Assembly: GCA_015179045.1 (NCBI GenBank)
Contig: WHUZ01000022.1
Span: 1-64,000 of the forward strand
From: Kalaharituber pfeilii
Lineage: Eukaryota > Ascomycota > Pezizomycetes > Pezizales > Pezizaceae
DNA: 64,000 bases
Reading direction: 5' to 3'
Below are positions 53,366-63,049 of this stretch, in pieces. Position 1 is the stretch's first letter; each line of letters starts with the position of its first letter. The notes below the pieces were generated by a model. That model saw only the letters and a list, made by a program, of their open reading frames with translations, was not told where the DNA came from and searched no databases. The position numbers and the translations under genes were made by a program.

Positions 53366-55949
53366 CAGTTCTCAACAGGACACCAATAAGAGTTGGTGGA
53401 GGTGCTATACTATATAGTACTCATAGTGGAACAGTGAGGATGAATGTGAAGATGGATGGTCGTGTTCTAGAGCTTTCCTTTGATAATGTTCTGTTTATAC
53501 CTGGTTGGAATGAAGCGTCTTTGATTTCTTGGAATGTTATTGCTGCCTTGGGAAAATTTCGGTTAATTGCGGAAGATGATTGGATGGAAGTTAGAAGAAA
53601 ATCTGATAATGCACTCTGTTTCTCTGCTCGCCAACATCACAGGACCTTTCAAATAAATCCCCTGTCCAAGTTCGGAACTGCACTCTCTGCCTCCGTACGT
53701 TTTTGGCATGAAGCTCTGGGACATTCCTCTCCTGAAAATTGGTCTAAAGCTAGAGAGAGATACATTGACGGTGACAAACTCCCCAAACGTCCATCGTCAT
53801 TCTTCTGTGACATGTGTGAAAAATACAATTCACGTCGAATCACACCCAAGCCCTCCACTTCCACCACGACCGCTCCGTTTGATTTAGTTCATACGGATGT
53901 AGCTGGTCCTTTTGCGGTTAACTCCCTGTCTGGTTCACTCTATTATCTTTCGTTCATTGATGACTTTTCCAGATATGCTGAAATACGCTTCCTGCGGCAC
54001 AAATCTGATGCTATCACTAGCCTTATTCACCTATGCGAAATAGTCAATCTCAGCACGAAACGATACCCCCGTCGCATTCGCTCGGATAGAGGAGGAGAAT
54101 ATGTCAATAATGCATGGAAATCCTATTGTGAGAGCAAAGGGATTATCCTAGAATTTACTGCCGCATACTCTCCAGAATCCAATGGTGTGGCTGAGAGATA
54201 CAACCTCACCTTGACCAACATGGTACGACCCGCACTTGGAGACGCTCCCAAATTTCTCTGGGCAGAAGCCTTTAATTGGGCTACTTATACCAGAAATCGC
54301 CTTCCTCATACGGCACTTCAAGGGAAAACGCCGTACGAAATGCTATACAACAAACGACCACAGATCGGACACTTGCGTCCCTTCTTCTCGAAATGCTACG
54401 TTCACATACCTCAGGAAACTCGGGGTGCTGGAAGCAAATTGAACGCCAGAGCATTCGAAGGTCATCTTGTGGGATATTTGCCTAATGTCAATATGTTCCG
54501 CATTTACAACCCTTCAGATAGAACAGTCAAAGAGTATCGACACGTTCGGTTCGTTCCCATCTCAAACGTTACCGACATCGAAGCAGGCATAAAAAACCTC
54601 AATTCTTCAACTGATTCAGCTGCCAAGTTCACTACTCATACTCCGCCTCAGCAATTAATCCCTGGTACCTTCCCTTCCTCTCCTAAAAGGAGCGAAGAAA
54701 TCGGAACTGGTACAGAATCTCCACTGTCGTCAATATCTACCCCATCTATCCCTCAATTCAGCGCCTCTCCTTCAGCTCAACAATCTCCAAGCAAACAGTC
54801 ACCACGTATTACACCTACTGAACCAACGCAGGAAGCCGCTTGGTTTCATAGGTATGATACACACTGGCCAACTGCTGTTAAAGAACGAACTCTCGAGCAT
54901 GAAGCAGAAAGTCAACTCCTTTTTGAACACACTTCCCGCCAAAATACGCCAGAGCCCTCCTCCTCCACAACACGCAGATACCCTGAAAGAGAATCTAGAA
55001 ACCCTAACCGGATTACACTGGATTTTCAGGATTCGCTTTTGCTGCCAGAGAGCTTCAAACGTACAAGGAAGCTATGTCAGGATACGACTATGCCCAATGG
55101 ACACAAGCAATTCAAGAAGAACTTCAGTCCATCTTGGATGCAAAAGTATGGGATGAATACGACTCCAAGGACTTACCACCAGGAAGAAAGCCCATCCACT
55201 CCTGATGGGTCTTCAAGATTAAACATAGAGCTGATGGATCAATTGAGCGGTACAAGGCGAGACTAGTAGTCAAGGGCTTCAGCCAACAATATGGAATTGA
55301 TTATGACGAGACCTTCGCGCCAGTAACACTGTACGATTCCCTACGACTCGTCATAGCCCTAGCAGCTAGTCTCAACCTCCTACTGGAACAACTTGATATA
55401 AAGACAGCGTTTCTGAATGGTAACTTGGACGAAGAGATCTGGATGCTACCACCACCCGGCATCGGTCTTGAAGGAAAAGTACTTCGTCTAAAAAAGGCAT
55501 TATATGGTCTCAAGCAAGCTCCACTGAAATGGTATGAAAAATTATCCTCACTACTTGCTGACCTAGGGTTCAAACCTCTGCACTTCGATCCATGCGTCTT
55601 CGTTTTCTTTAATGCCAACCGCAGGACAATTCTTGTGGTATACGTTGACGACCTCACCATCAGCGGTATCCGAGCAGATCTGGATCTCTTAATTGAGCAT
55701 CTACAAAAGCACTTCACGGTAACAGTGAAGGGACAACTCCAATGGTTATTAGGAATCGAAATTCAACAAAACAGAGAGAATATCACGCTCAGTCAATCCC
55801 AGTACATTGAACAAATACTCAAGCGTTTCGGTATGGAATCCTGTCGGCCTGTAACTACACCTATGGATCCAAAATTAAAGCTCCAAAAAGCTACCGAAGA
55901 TGACGAACCTGTTGATACAACCTTATACCAACGATCATCGGCTCGCTAA
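53366..55949 (+). pseudogene. Copia integrase and reverse transcriptase
   Basis: A pre-integrase zinc region (FWHEALGHSSPENW...CDMCEKYNSR) is followed by the integrase core with Asp in HTDVAGPF, Asp in RSDRGGEY and Glu in SPESNGVAER. A Ser/Pro-rich linker follows. RT begins in another frame after about 55045: WTQAIQEELQSILDAKVWD, then TGA at 55203-55205 where Arg or Lys is usual, WVFKIKHRADGSIERYKARL, IKTAFLNGNLDEEIW and the YVDD box at 55641-55652. A further frame change at about 55930 precedes RNase H. All catalytic motifs are recognisable, but there are at least three breaks. Confidence 0.9.
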
Positions 55950-56511
55950 TGTACTTAGTCACTGGAACCAGACCTGACCTCGCTTACACTGTCTCTTTCC
56001 TTTCTCAGTTCTCTTCACGACCTCTAAAGCCACATCATGAAGCAGTCAAACGCGTACTACGGTACCTGTCTGGAACTCGTCAATGGAAACTCACCTATCC
56101 TCGTGGAAGATCCCTAGTTCTTACTGGTTATGCTGATGCATCTTATGCTTCCTGTTTGGACACTCGTCGCTCCTGGTCGGGATACGCGTTTATGCTTGGA
56201 GACTGCCTTATTTCCTGGAGATCAGTTAAACAAAACTGTGTCTCAGCATCCACTACGGAATCAGAATATATCGCTCTCTCACTTGCTGTACGACAAGCCA
56301 TCTGGTACAAACATGGTTTCGAAGAACTCAAATTCAAGATACCTATACACCTTTGGGCCGATTCTACCTCCGCCATCGACATATCCAACAATCCCATGCA
56401 TCACCAAAGAACAAAGCACATTGATGTTCACTATCATATCACTCGTGAACACCTAGCAGCTGGAGACTTTACACTCGACTACTTCCCTACAGACACTAAT
56501 CCCGCTGACCT
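55950..56511 (+). pseudogene. Copia RNase H (continues at 60153)
   Basis: YLVTGTRPDLAYTVSFLSQF, GYADASYASCLDTRRS, ASTTESEYIALS, LWADSTSAIDI and TKHIDVHYHITREHL are the standard copia RNase H blocks, with the acidic residues kept. The frame breaks at TDTNPADL, where a LINE inserted. The last 25 codons (CTKALELVKHNRFISTTWLQ) are at 60153-60227 in front of the 3' LTR. Confidence 0.9.
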
Positions 56512-59500
56512 TGAGAAACTCCCCGAGACAACAAAGAACCAGAGCCAGAAGACTATATAGGGACATGATCCGGGAGAAAAAGAAGGAATACTGGACAAAG
56601 TTCCTCGAGGAAGACAGAGTCGAATCCCCGTGGGACATCTTCAAAATAGCCAGGGAACCCTTCAAGAACCGGGAACTCATGGGGATGGAGGGATCAGACC
56701 AACAAATAACCCACAAACTACTCGCGCACCACTTCGCGGGAGGGGCCAGGAGAGACAACATCAACACCCGGAAGCCCAAGGGATGGACGGTAGAGCGGGA
56801 AGAAGCCAGGACCGAAATAGATAAAGCACTGCTTAAGACGAAGTCAAGATCGGCACCAGGACCCGACGGCATACAGTATGGCGTACTGAAAATGATAAGG
56901 AAAACGAAAGTATGGGAGATGCTGAGGGAAGAGGTGGTCGACTATATAAATGGGGACTACGACTTCGCAAAGGGGTTCGATGTGACGATGATACTAAAGA
57001 AAAATAGACCTCGACACGAACCAGGCAGCTGGCGACCAATCACGTTACTGAACACGGCTGCCAAATTAGGACAAAAGGTAATCGCCAACAAGATACAGAG
57101 AATGGACAGCCTGTTCGGCGAAAACCAACTAGGGAGCAGACCACATAGGGGATGCGAAGACCTGCAGAGACAAGTACTGAAGGAGGTAGACAGACGACTG
57201 GGAGAAGGACACTGGACCGCGCTGGTCGGGTACGACATCAAAGCCGCGTTCAACCACGTCCGGAGCGAGGAAGTGGTCAAAACCATCGAAGAAGTGAACC
57301 CGAACATAGCGGCATTCGTCCAAGGATTCACGACACCCACAGAATTCACGATATCCTGGGACGGGAAAGAGAGAGGCAGAGGAAGAATGACGGACGGGGT
57401 ACCACAAGGATCACCACTATCTCCGGTCATTTTTCTAGTGGGGGTAGCCCCCCTGACGAGGAAAACCGAAAAACGACAATTCACACGCACCTATGTAAAC
57501 GACTTTCACAGCGTGATATCGAGTCCGTCGATGCGGGAGTTGAAGAGGGCAATAGCAAAACACAGAAGTGAACTCACCTCGGACGCCAGAGAGGCAGGCT
57601 TCGAGATCGACCCCCAAAAGGCAGAGACACTGATAGTCGGAGTGAAAGGGAAAAGTTATCGACTGGTGGGGCTGACGGTGGACTGGGAGCTTAAATACAA
57701 CGAACACTTCGACAAAAGGCTGAGACTGGGGAAAGCGGCCTGGAACGTAGCTGCTAGGCTCACCAGAATACCCCCGAGCAAAAGAAGACAACTGTACACC
57801 AGCGTAGCCAGGAACATAGCCACGTATGGGAGCTGGGCATGGAAGTGTTCTGGCCCACCGACGAACATTTTCCGGTTCGCGAACACGCCAGCCGATTCGT
57901 GAACCGGCCGGCCCCGTGAAAAACATATGGTGTTTTTCACGGGGCCAGCCCAGCCACGAACACCTGGCCCAGCGGCGAACATGAATGTACCTCGATGTAC
58001 CTATATGTAATATATATACTCGCTTATGATTTAATGCAATAATGATCTATCATACAGCCAGCTAAGCAATTTCCACAGTCTCCTATCCCCCTATGCAGTC
58101 ATCTATGTACAAACAATAGTACTATATACATCACTATGTTCACTCTCATTCTCCTGGTTAGTACATTGACCAGCATTGCTTTTATTAGAAGAATAAGAAC
58201 ATTTAACCTTTTGATGTATGCATGTACAACGAAGAGAAGAACAGGTACCTATACAAGAACATGAAATTTTGTCTTGACAAGCTTTATCATAATGAGGTTG
58301 CTTAAAGTGGGTACTTGGCACTTGCAGGGCTCTTATTATCTACTGTTTCTGGTAATACAACCACCAAAATTTTCATTCTTGGCATCAACGCAATCTCTGT
58401 TACTGCCACAATATAATACCAGAATGGCGGAGGATTCCGGAAATCTCTACCTATGAAGATAACACTCCAAAATTTCGCTTAGAGTAAGAAGAATACTAGA
58501 AGCATATTTAGTAATTTTCTTCTAGTGTTTCGGTTAACAATAATTTAGTTATGATTACAAATTGGTATTCTTAACTACAGTAGTCTACAAGCGTAGTGAA
58601 TTATTAATTAAACTGTCTGTATTATCTTCTAGTATGTGGGTAAGAAGTAGCAACTTATCACCGACAGCAACTTGCAAGTGGCAACTTATAGGTGGCAACT
58701 TGTCAGTGGCAATAGGGCTGTGCTAGCACACAGTAACTGGCTTATCAATTAACGCTGGTAGCAGAATGTTTCTCTATACTCAATCACTGGTAGTACGTAG
58801 AGGTACCTAGTGGTACTTGTACTAAACTAGTGTTCGTCGGTGGGCTGGCCCATTCGCGAATCAGCCAGCCCACCGACGAATTAGCCGATTCGCGAATGGG
58901 CCTGGCCGGTTCGCGAACCGCAATGTTCGTCGGTAGGCCAGAACAGAAGAAATACGCGAAGGGTGCACCCGCGGAATCGAAATTACGGTCCCTAGAAAAA
59001 TGGCAATACACGGTCGCCAGAGACATCTCCGGAGCCCCCTGGGGCACTAGAAGACAGATAGTTGAAGGGATAATCAACTTGGAATCGGTGCACACGTTCG
59101 TCGGGGGAGAAGGGGAAAGAGTGGAGGCACGCGCACTGAGATTCCCCGGGGAGAAAACACACGAAGATAAGGATACCCGGTATCTAAGAGGGGACCTACG
59201 ACACAACGAACCCTTGCCGATCTACATTCATCCTACACATCCAAGCGACCTAGACAGGGAAGAATGGGAGAGAATCCTGGAAAAGGAGATCGACGAAGGA
59301 TGGCAGGGAGTGTACACGGACGGAAGTAGGATCGAAGAAAGCACGGGAGCAGGAATATACCATCAGACGGGATCCACATCAATCTTCCTGGGTCGAAGGA
59401 GCACGGTGAACGACGGCGAGTTGATAGCAATAAGCGAAGCGTTGGAACAACAAGGCGACCTGCTGATTGTCACCGACTCACAAACGGCAATATCAAGACT

Positions 59501-60038
59501 TCGGAGAATAGGAAGAGGGGAACCCACGGTAGACGGTGCGTCCACATTGGTTAGGAAGAGTTGGGAGAACCGAGTAGCGAGAGGAGACCTAGACCTGGCA
59601 GTGATATGGGTTAAAAGCCACAAGGGGGTGAAAGGGAACACGGAGGCAGACTGGGCGGCCAAAATCGGCACAGCGCTACAATACGAAGACGAGACCGTAA
59701 CAGAAGCAGGATTAAGACAAGACTATAAGGCACTGCGAGCCACGGAGAGAAACCAGGCAGGCTTAAATTACCGGCCCTTGCAAATCGCCGACCGGAGGAA
59801 GTATCTCTCGACGCTGGCGGGGATCCTGGGAAACAAAGGACTGAAAGAATGGAGATACCACATAGGGAAGGCCGAATCACCGGAATGCCGATGGTGCGGG
59901 GAGGCCCCGGAAAACTGGGAACATGTACGGAAAGACTGCAAGGCGTGGGCTAGGAAATGCGGGGGGGCGGAAGGTATAAGACAGATTGATAAGGGAGTAA
60001 ACATACGGGAGATCTTGGAATGGGCACGGGGAGAATAG
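56512..60038 (+). pseudogene. LINE family B ORF2: RT and RNase H
   Basis: Read in two parts (56512-57845 and 58950-60038), joined as WAWK-KYAKGAP after removal of the inserted transposon. The RT has SAPGPDGIQYGVL, GSWRPITLLNTAAKLGQ, GYDIKAAFNHV and GVPQGSPLSPVIFLV. The catalytic box reads YVND (57492-57503) instead of YVDD, so the first Asp is changed to Asn by GAC to AAC. RNase H keeps all four acids (YTDGSRIEE, GELIAISEAL, IVTDSQ, NTEADWAAK). CRWCGEAPENWEHVRKDC and EILEWARGE close the protein. Apart from the RT change the sequence is in unusually good condition. The endonuclease end is missing. Confidence 0.9.
57846..58945. mobile_element. 1.1 kb DNA transposon with TGTTCTGGCC ends
   Basis: TGTTCTGGCCCACCGACGAA at 57846 is mirrored at 58945, and GAAG flanks it on both sides (57842-57845 and 58946-58949). 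Subterminal sequences are full of inverted repeats (GGTTCGCGAACC types). A near-perfect hairpin, CCCCGTGAAAAACA against TGTTTTTCACGGGG with a TATGG loop, lies at about 57914-57946. A small minus-strand Cys-rich frame (58321-58103, SCSCIGTCSSLRCTC) may be a leftover of a larger protein. No transposase is complete. A second truncated copy is at 16766-17290. Confidence 0.8.
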
Positions 60039-60227
60039 ATGAGAGTGACGTATATATTTCACTTATTTTATGTATTTAAATATCGCCATAGCCCATAGGG
60101 CGGCATGCGATTAATGAAAGAAAAAAAAAAAAAAAAAAAATCCCGCTGACCTCTGTACAAAGGCTTTGGAACTCGTGAAGCACAATCGTTTTATCTCAAC
60201 AACTTGGCTGCAACGTCTGAGAGAGAG

Positions 60228-60557
60228 TGTTGGAATGGTACATCCGTTGCGCTTATGTTGCAGTTTCCTTAAGTAGTAATTCATTCCGTTATCACTTGTT
60301 TCACTTGATTATTTCATGCACATGAACCATGTCTGGCGCTTATAGTGTTTCGGTTATTATTAGCACTGACTCATACACCTCTCAGTTGGATTATATTTCC
60401 TTCTCTGTTATGGTTTTGAAGTCACGTTATATCTCACTTTCTGTGTATATAAGCTGGGCAATTCTGCCACTTCTTAATAGATCAGACTCAACGAGCTTGC
60501 CTTTCATTCCCTTCGTGAATACAAGCATTTACCACAAAGACTCTGCTTATTTTGATA
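60228..60557 (+). repeat. Copia 3' LTR (330 bp)
   Basis: It starts TGTTGGAATGG after a purine-rich GAGAGAG and ends TTTTGATA before the TSD TCTAA. A TATATAA box is at 60446-60452. Confidence 0.95.
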
Positions 60558-60618
60558 TCTAAGTAGTATCAGCTTTGTCCTGTCTAGTGAACCCGCCGCA
60601 TGGGAGTGGGGCAGATAA

Positions 60619-60985
60619 TAGTGAGCGGCACGAGCTAGCTCGAGCCGAGCTGGAGGGTGAGCTCGAGCCAGCTCGTGAGTAAGTGAGCTCGGCTCGAGCC
60701 TGGATTGATTATATACATAATATTGACAAACTAAAATAAACTAAGCTAAATTTTCATCTTTCTCACTACTATCAGCTAAATTGTGCATTTCGAAGTTGTT
60801 GGTAGGTCAGAATGAGCTCCAAGTCTCTAATTATTACTATATTAGGTATTTACAGTTTATGAAACCTTGCACTGGCTAAGCATTTTAGCGAGCTGTCAAG
60901 AAAAACACAAGCATGATCTTGGCTCGTTTGAGCTCGAGCTCAAGATCAGTCGAGCTCGAGCTGGCTCGGCTCGTGCCGCTCACTA
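60619..60985. mobile_element. MITE copy 3 (TAGTGAGCGGCACGAGC ends)
   Basis: GCAGATAA flanks it at 60611-60618 and 60986-60993. The interior is almost the same as copy 1. Confidence 0.92.
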
Positions 60986-61084
60986 GCAGATAAGGCACCG
61001 AAGTTAGCGGTAAGCCTTCTCAGCTGAAGCTGCAATGTCCGGGGTATCTTTGATACCAATTTTACTGAGGAGAACTATCTCATT

Positions 61085-61144
61085 TTGTCTGCGTCCGCAG
61101 GTAGTGCTAGCCATCCTACCAGCACTACCTGCGGACGCAGACAA
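61085..61144. repeat. 24-bp perfect inverted repeat at a LINE 5' junction
   Basis: The 24 bases 61085-61108 are the exact complement of 61121-61144, with a 12-base spacer. The right arm (GCACTACCTGCGGACGCAG) is in LINE coding sequence (LPALPADADK), so the left arm looks like a fold-back copy of it. Confidence 0.9.
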
Positions 61145-62061
61145 GCTCGAGTTCGAGAATGCCATAGCCAATGCCGAGGACGAGGGGTGGAACTGCGTCT
61201 ACACTGACGGGAGCAGGATAGATTACAAGACAGGCCTAGGCACCTACACAAAAGACATCTCTACTTCCACATACCTAGGGGAACAGACTACTGTCAATGA
61301 TGCAGAACTCATTGCCATGAGCGAAGCATTACGCAATCAAGCTGGGGAACTCCTGATCATAACCGACTCTAAGGTATCGATATCCAAGCTCCTAAAGATC
61401 GCCCAGGGAGAGCCCACCCACAAAGGACCGGCAAAACTGGTTAGAGACGCCTGGAAAGCGAGAACAGACCGAGGTGACTGGGACGTTGCAGTGATGTGGG
61501 TCAAGTCCCATATAGGAGTCAAAGGGAACACCGAGGCAGACACAGCTGCGAAAATAGGCACATGCCTCCCCTACCAAGATGAAACCATAACAGAAGATGG
61601 GATACGACAAACCTCGAGACATCAGCGCGCCACAGAGAGAAACCGGCTAGGGCTCAGCTACCGTCCCTTGACAAGACTTGGAAGTCGACACATAGCCACA
61701 CTAGCAGGAATACTGGGCGGCAAGTTACTACGAAAATGGCAGTACGAAATCGGGAAAGCAGACAGCCCAGAATGTCGATGGTGTGGGGAGGAGGAGGAGA
61801 GTACTGAACATGTGCTCACTAGGTGCAGGACATGGAAACGAAAGTGGCCAGGAGGCATGCAAGACTTGGTCACTCCTCCGAAGAGCAAGGACACAGACCC
61901 ACTAAGAGACATCTTGGAGTGGGCAGGGGCATAGGAGACACACAGGATCTTTTCTTATTCCTTTTCTTCTACCTTCATATGTATCTAATCTCATGTAACT
62001 AATCTCGCCATAGCCCCAGGGCGGCACGCGAGTAATGATATAAAAAAAAAAAAAAAAAAAA
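61109..62061 (+). mobile_element. 5'-truncated family B LINE, RNase H end
   Basis: It encodes RNase H in one open frame to TAG 61932-61934: VYTDGSRIDYKTGLG, AELIAMSEALRN, IITDSKVSI, MWVKSHIGVKGNTEADTAAK and CRWCGEEEESTEHVLTRC, ending DILEWAGA. The tail has CTCGCCATAGCCCCAGGGCG, GCACGCGAGTAATGATAT and poly(A). I found no direct duplication. TGATACCAAT left (about 61051) and ATTGGTAT right (62061) are inverted instead. Confidence 0.85.
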
Positions 62062-62600
62062 TTGGTATGCATACGACGGCATCAGCTATCATTGACTTGT
62101 CGGTTTTTGAAGCGTGTACCCTGATGGAACGTATGGGAATAAAGGAAGATAAACAAAAAAAAAGAAAGGCTTCAGCTGTTATCGTTGACTCTCATTCTGT
62201 ATCTGCAACAAAGTTCGACCTAATACCCTATTAAATTTACGAAGTTACGTAAAATATTGTCCAAGTGGCGTTCATGCAGCCTATGGGATCAATACTACAG
62301 TATATGGTTTGGCTCGCAACTCAATTCACCTTGCACCGGCTGAGAGATAACTGACGCAGGTGGGGCACCCAGGAGGATTCGCAATTGAGCTGTGATTACA
62401 GAAGTTCGGTGCTATTAGCGCCCAATGTGATTGAATCTGTCGCTGCAATAGGTAGTGTAGACAGGGCTCAGGTGATCGACGCATGGAACATTACTCTCAG
62501 CTCATATGGTGGGGCGCATCTAGAAGGGACCAGTTGTAACATTTGCTGACTTGCTGACTTATATACCAAAATTCATGCCAGTCGCATAGTTACCCCCTTT
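62062..62600. other. Unassigned stretch
   Basis: No gene, repeat or element end that I can recognise. Confidence 0.35.
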
Positions 62601-62699
62601 TCTTACCAGTTGTACCCCAGCTGTTCTTGTTGCTTAAGCTCGCTGCTCTACCCATGCATGCTGGTGCTGATTGCTTCCTTCTCAGGCGCATCTTTTGAC

Positions 62700-62935
62700 C
62701 CCCTTCTTCGTCCTTCTTCTGGCTCCTGGCAACCAGTTCCTCTTGCACCAATTGCTCCATTGCTCCACTGCACCTTGCACCAGTCGCTCCAGCACTTCTT
62801 GCACCAATCGCTCTACTGCTCCTCGCATCAGTCACTTTACCGCTTCTCGCACCTGTCCCTTTTACCACTTCTCGCACCTGTCGCTTTACCGCTTCTCGCA
62901 CTGGACGCCTTACCGCTTTTCCAACAAAATGGGCC
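62700..62935 (-). repeat. Minisatellite with CGCACCTGTC and TTTACCGCTT units
   Basis: Units of about 21-30 bp (CTTCTCGCACCTGTCGCTTT) repeat with decay towards the left. The minus frame gives Val/Arg-rich repeats (VREAVKRQVREVVKG), but I see no sign of a real gene. Confidence 0.6.
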
Positions 62936-63049
62936 GCAATCGTAAGAAAAGAACTTAATATTACCATTAATCGCTTTTTCTATAATTGTTTACAAACTAT
63001 CAAGATGGTTATGTATATGGTACGAAGAAGTTTACTGAAATGAATAAAA

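Larger units (their letters stand above)
56512..60140 (+). mobile_element. Long 5'-truncated family B LINE in copia RNase H
   Basis: TCCCGCTGACCT flanks it at 56500-56511 and 60141-60152. It contains nearly all of the RT, RNase H, the zinc knuckle and the family B tail with poly(A). A 1.1 kb DNA transposon sits inside. It is the longest family B copy here. Confidence 0.93.
37120..60557 (+). mobile_element. Ty1/copia retrotransposon with nested insertions
   Basis: TCTAA at 37115-37119 and 60558-60562 is the 5-bp TSD. The 5' LTR is split (37120-37283 and 50746-50916) by a LINE and everything nested in it. The 3' LTR is whole (60228-60557). A tRNA-iMet half-type primer-binding site follows the 5' LTR. 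Gag, protease, integrase, RT and RNase H follow in copia order between 51160 and 60227. Frame breaks and four insertions make it inactive. Without inserts the element would be roughly 5 kb. Confidence 0.92.

Noticed and set aside
58103..58321. Cys-rich 72-residue minus-strand frame as a gene
   Set aside because: Too short and inside a non-autonomous transposon; mentioned only as a possible relic.
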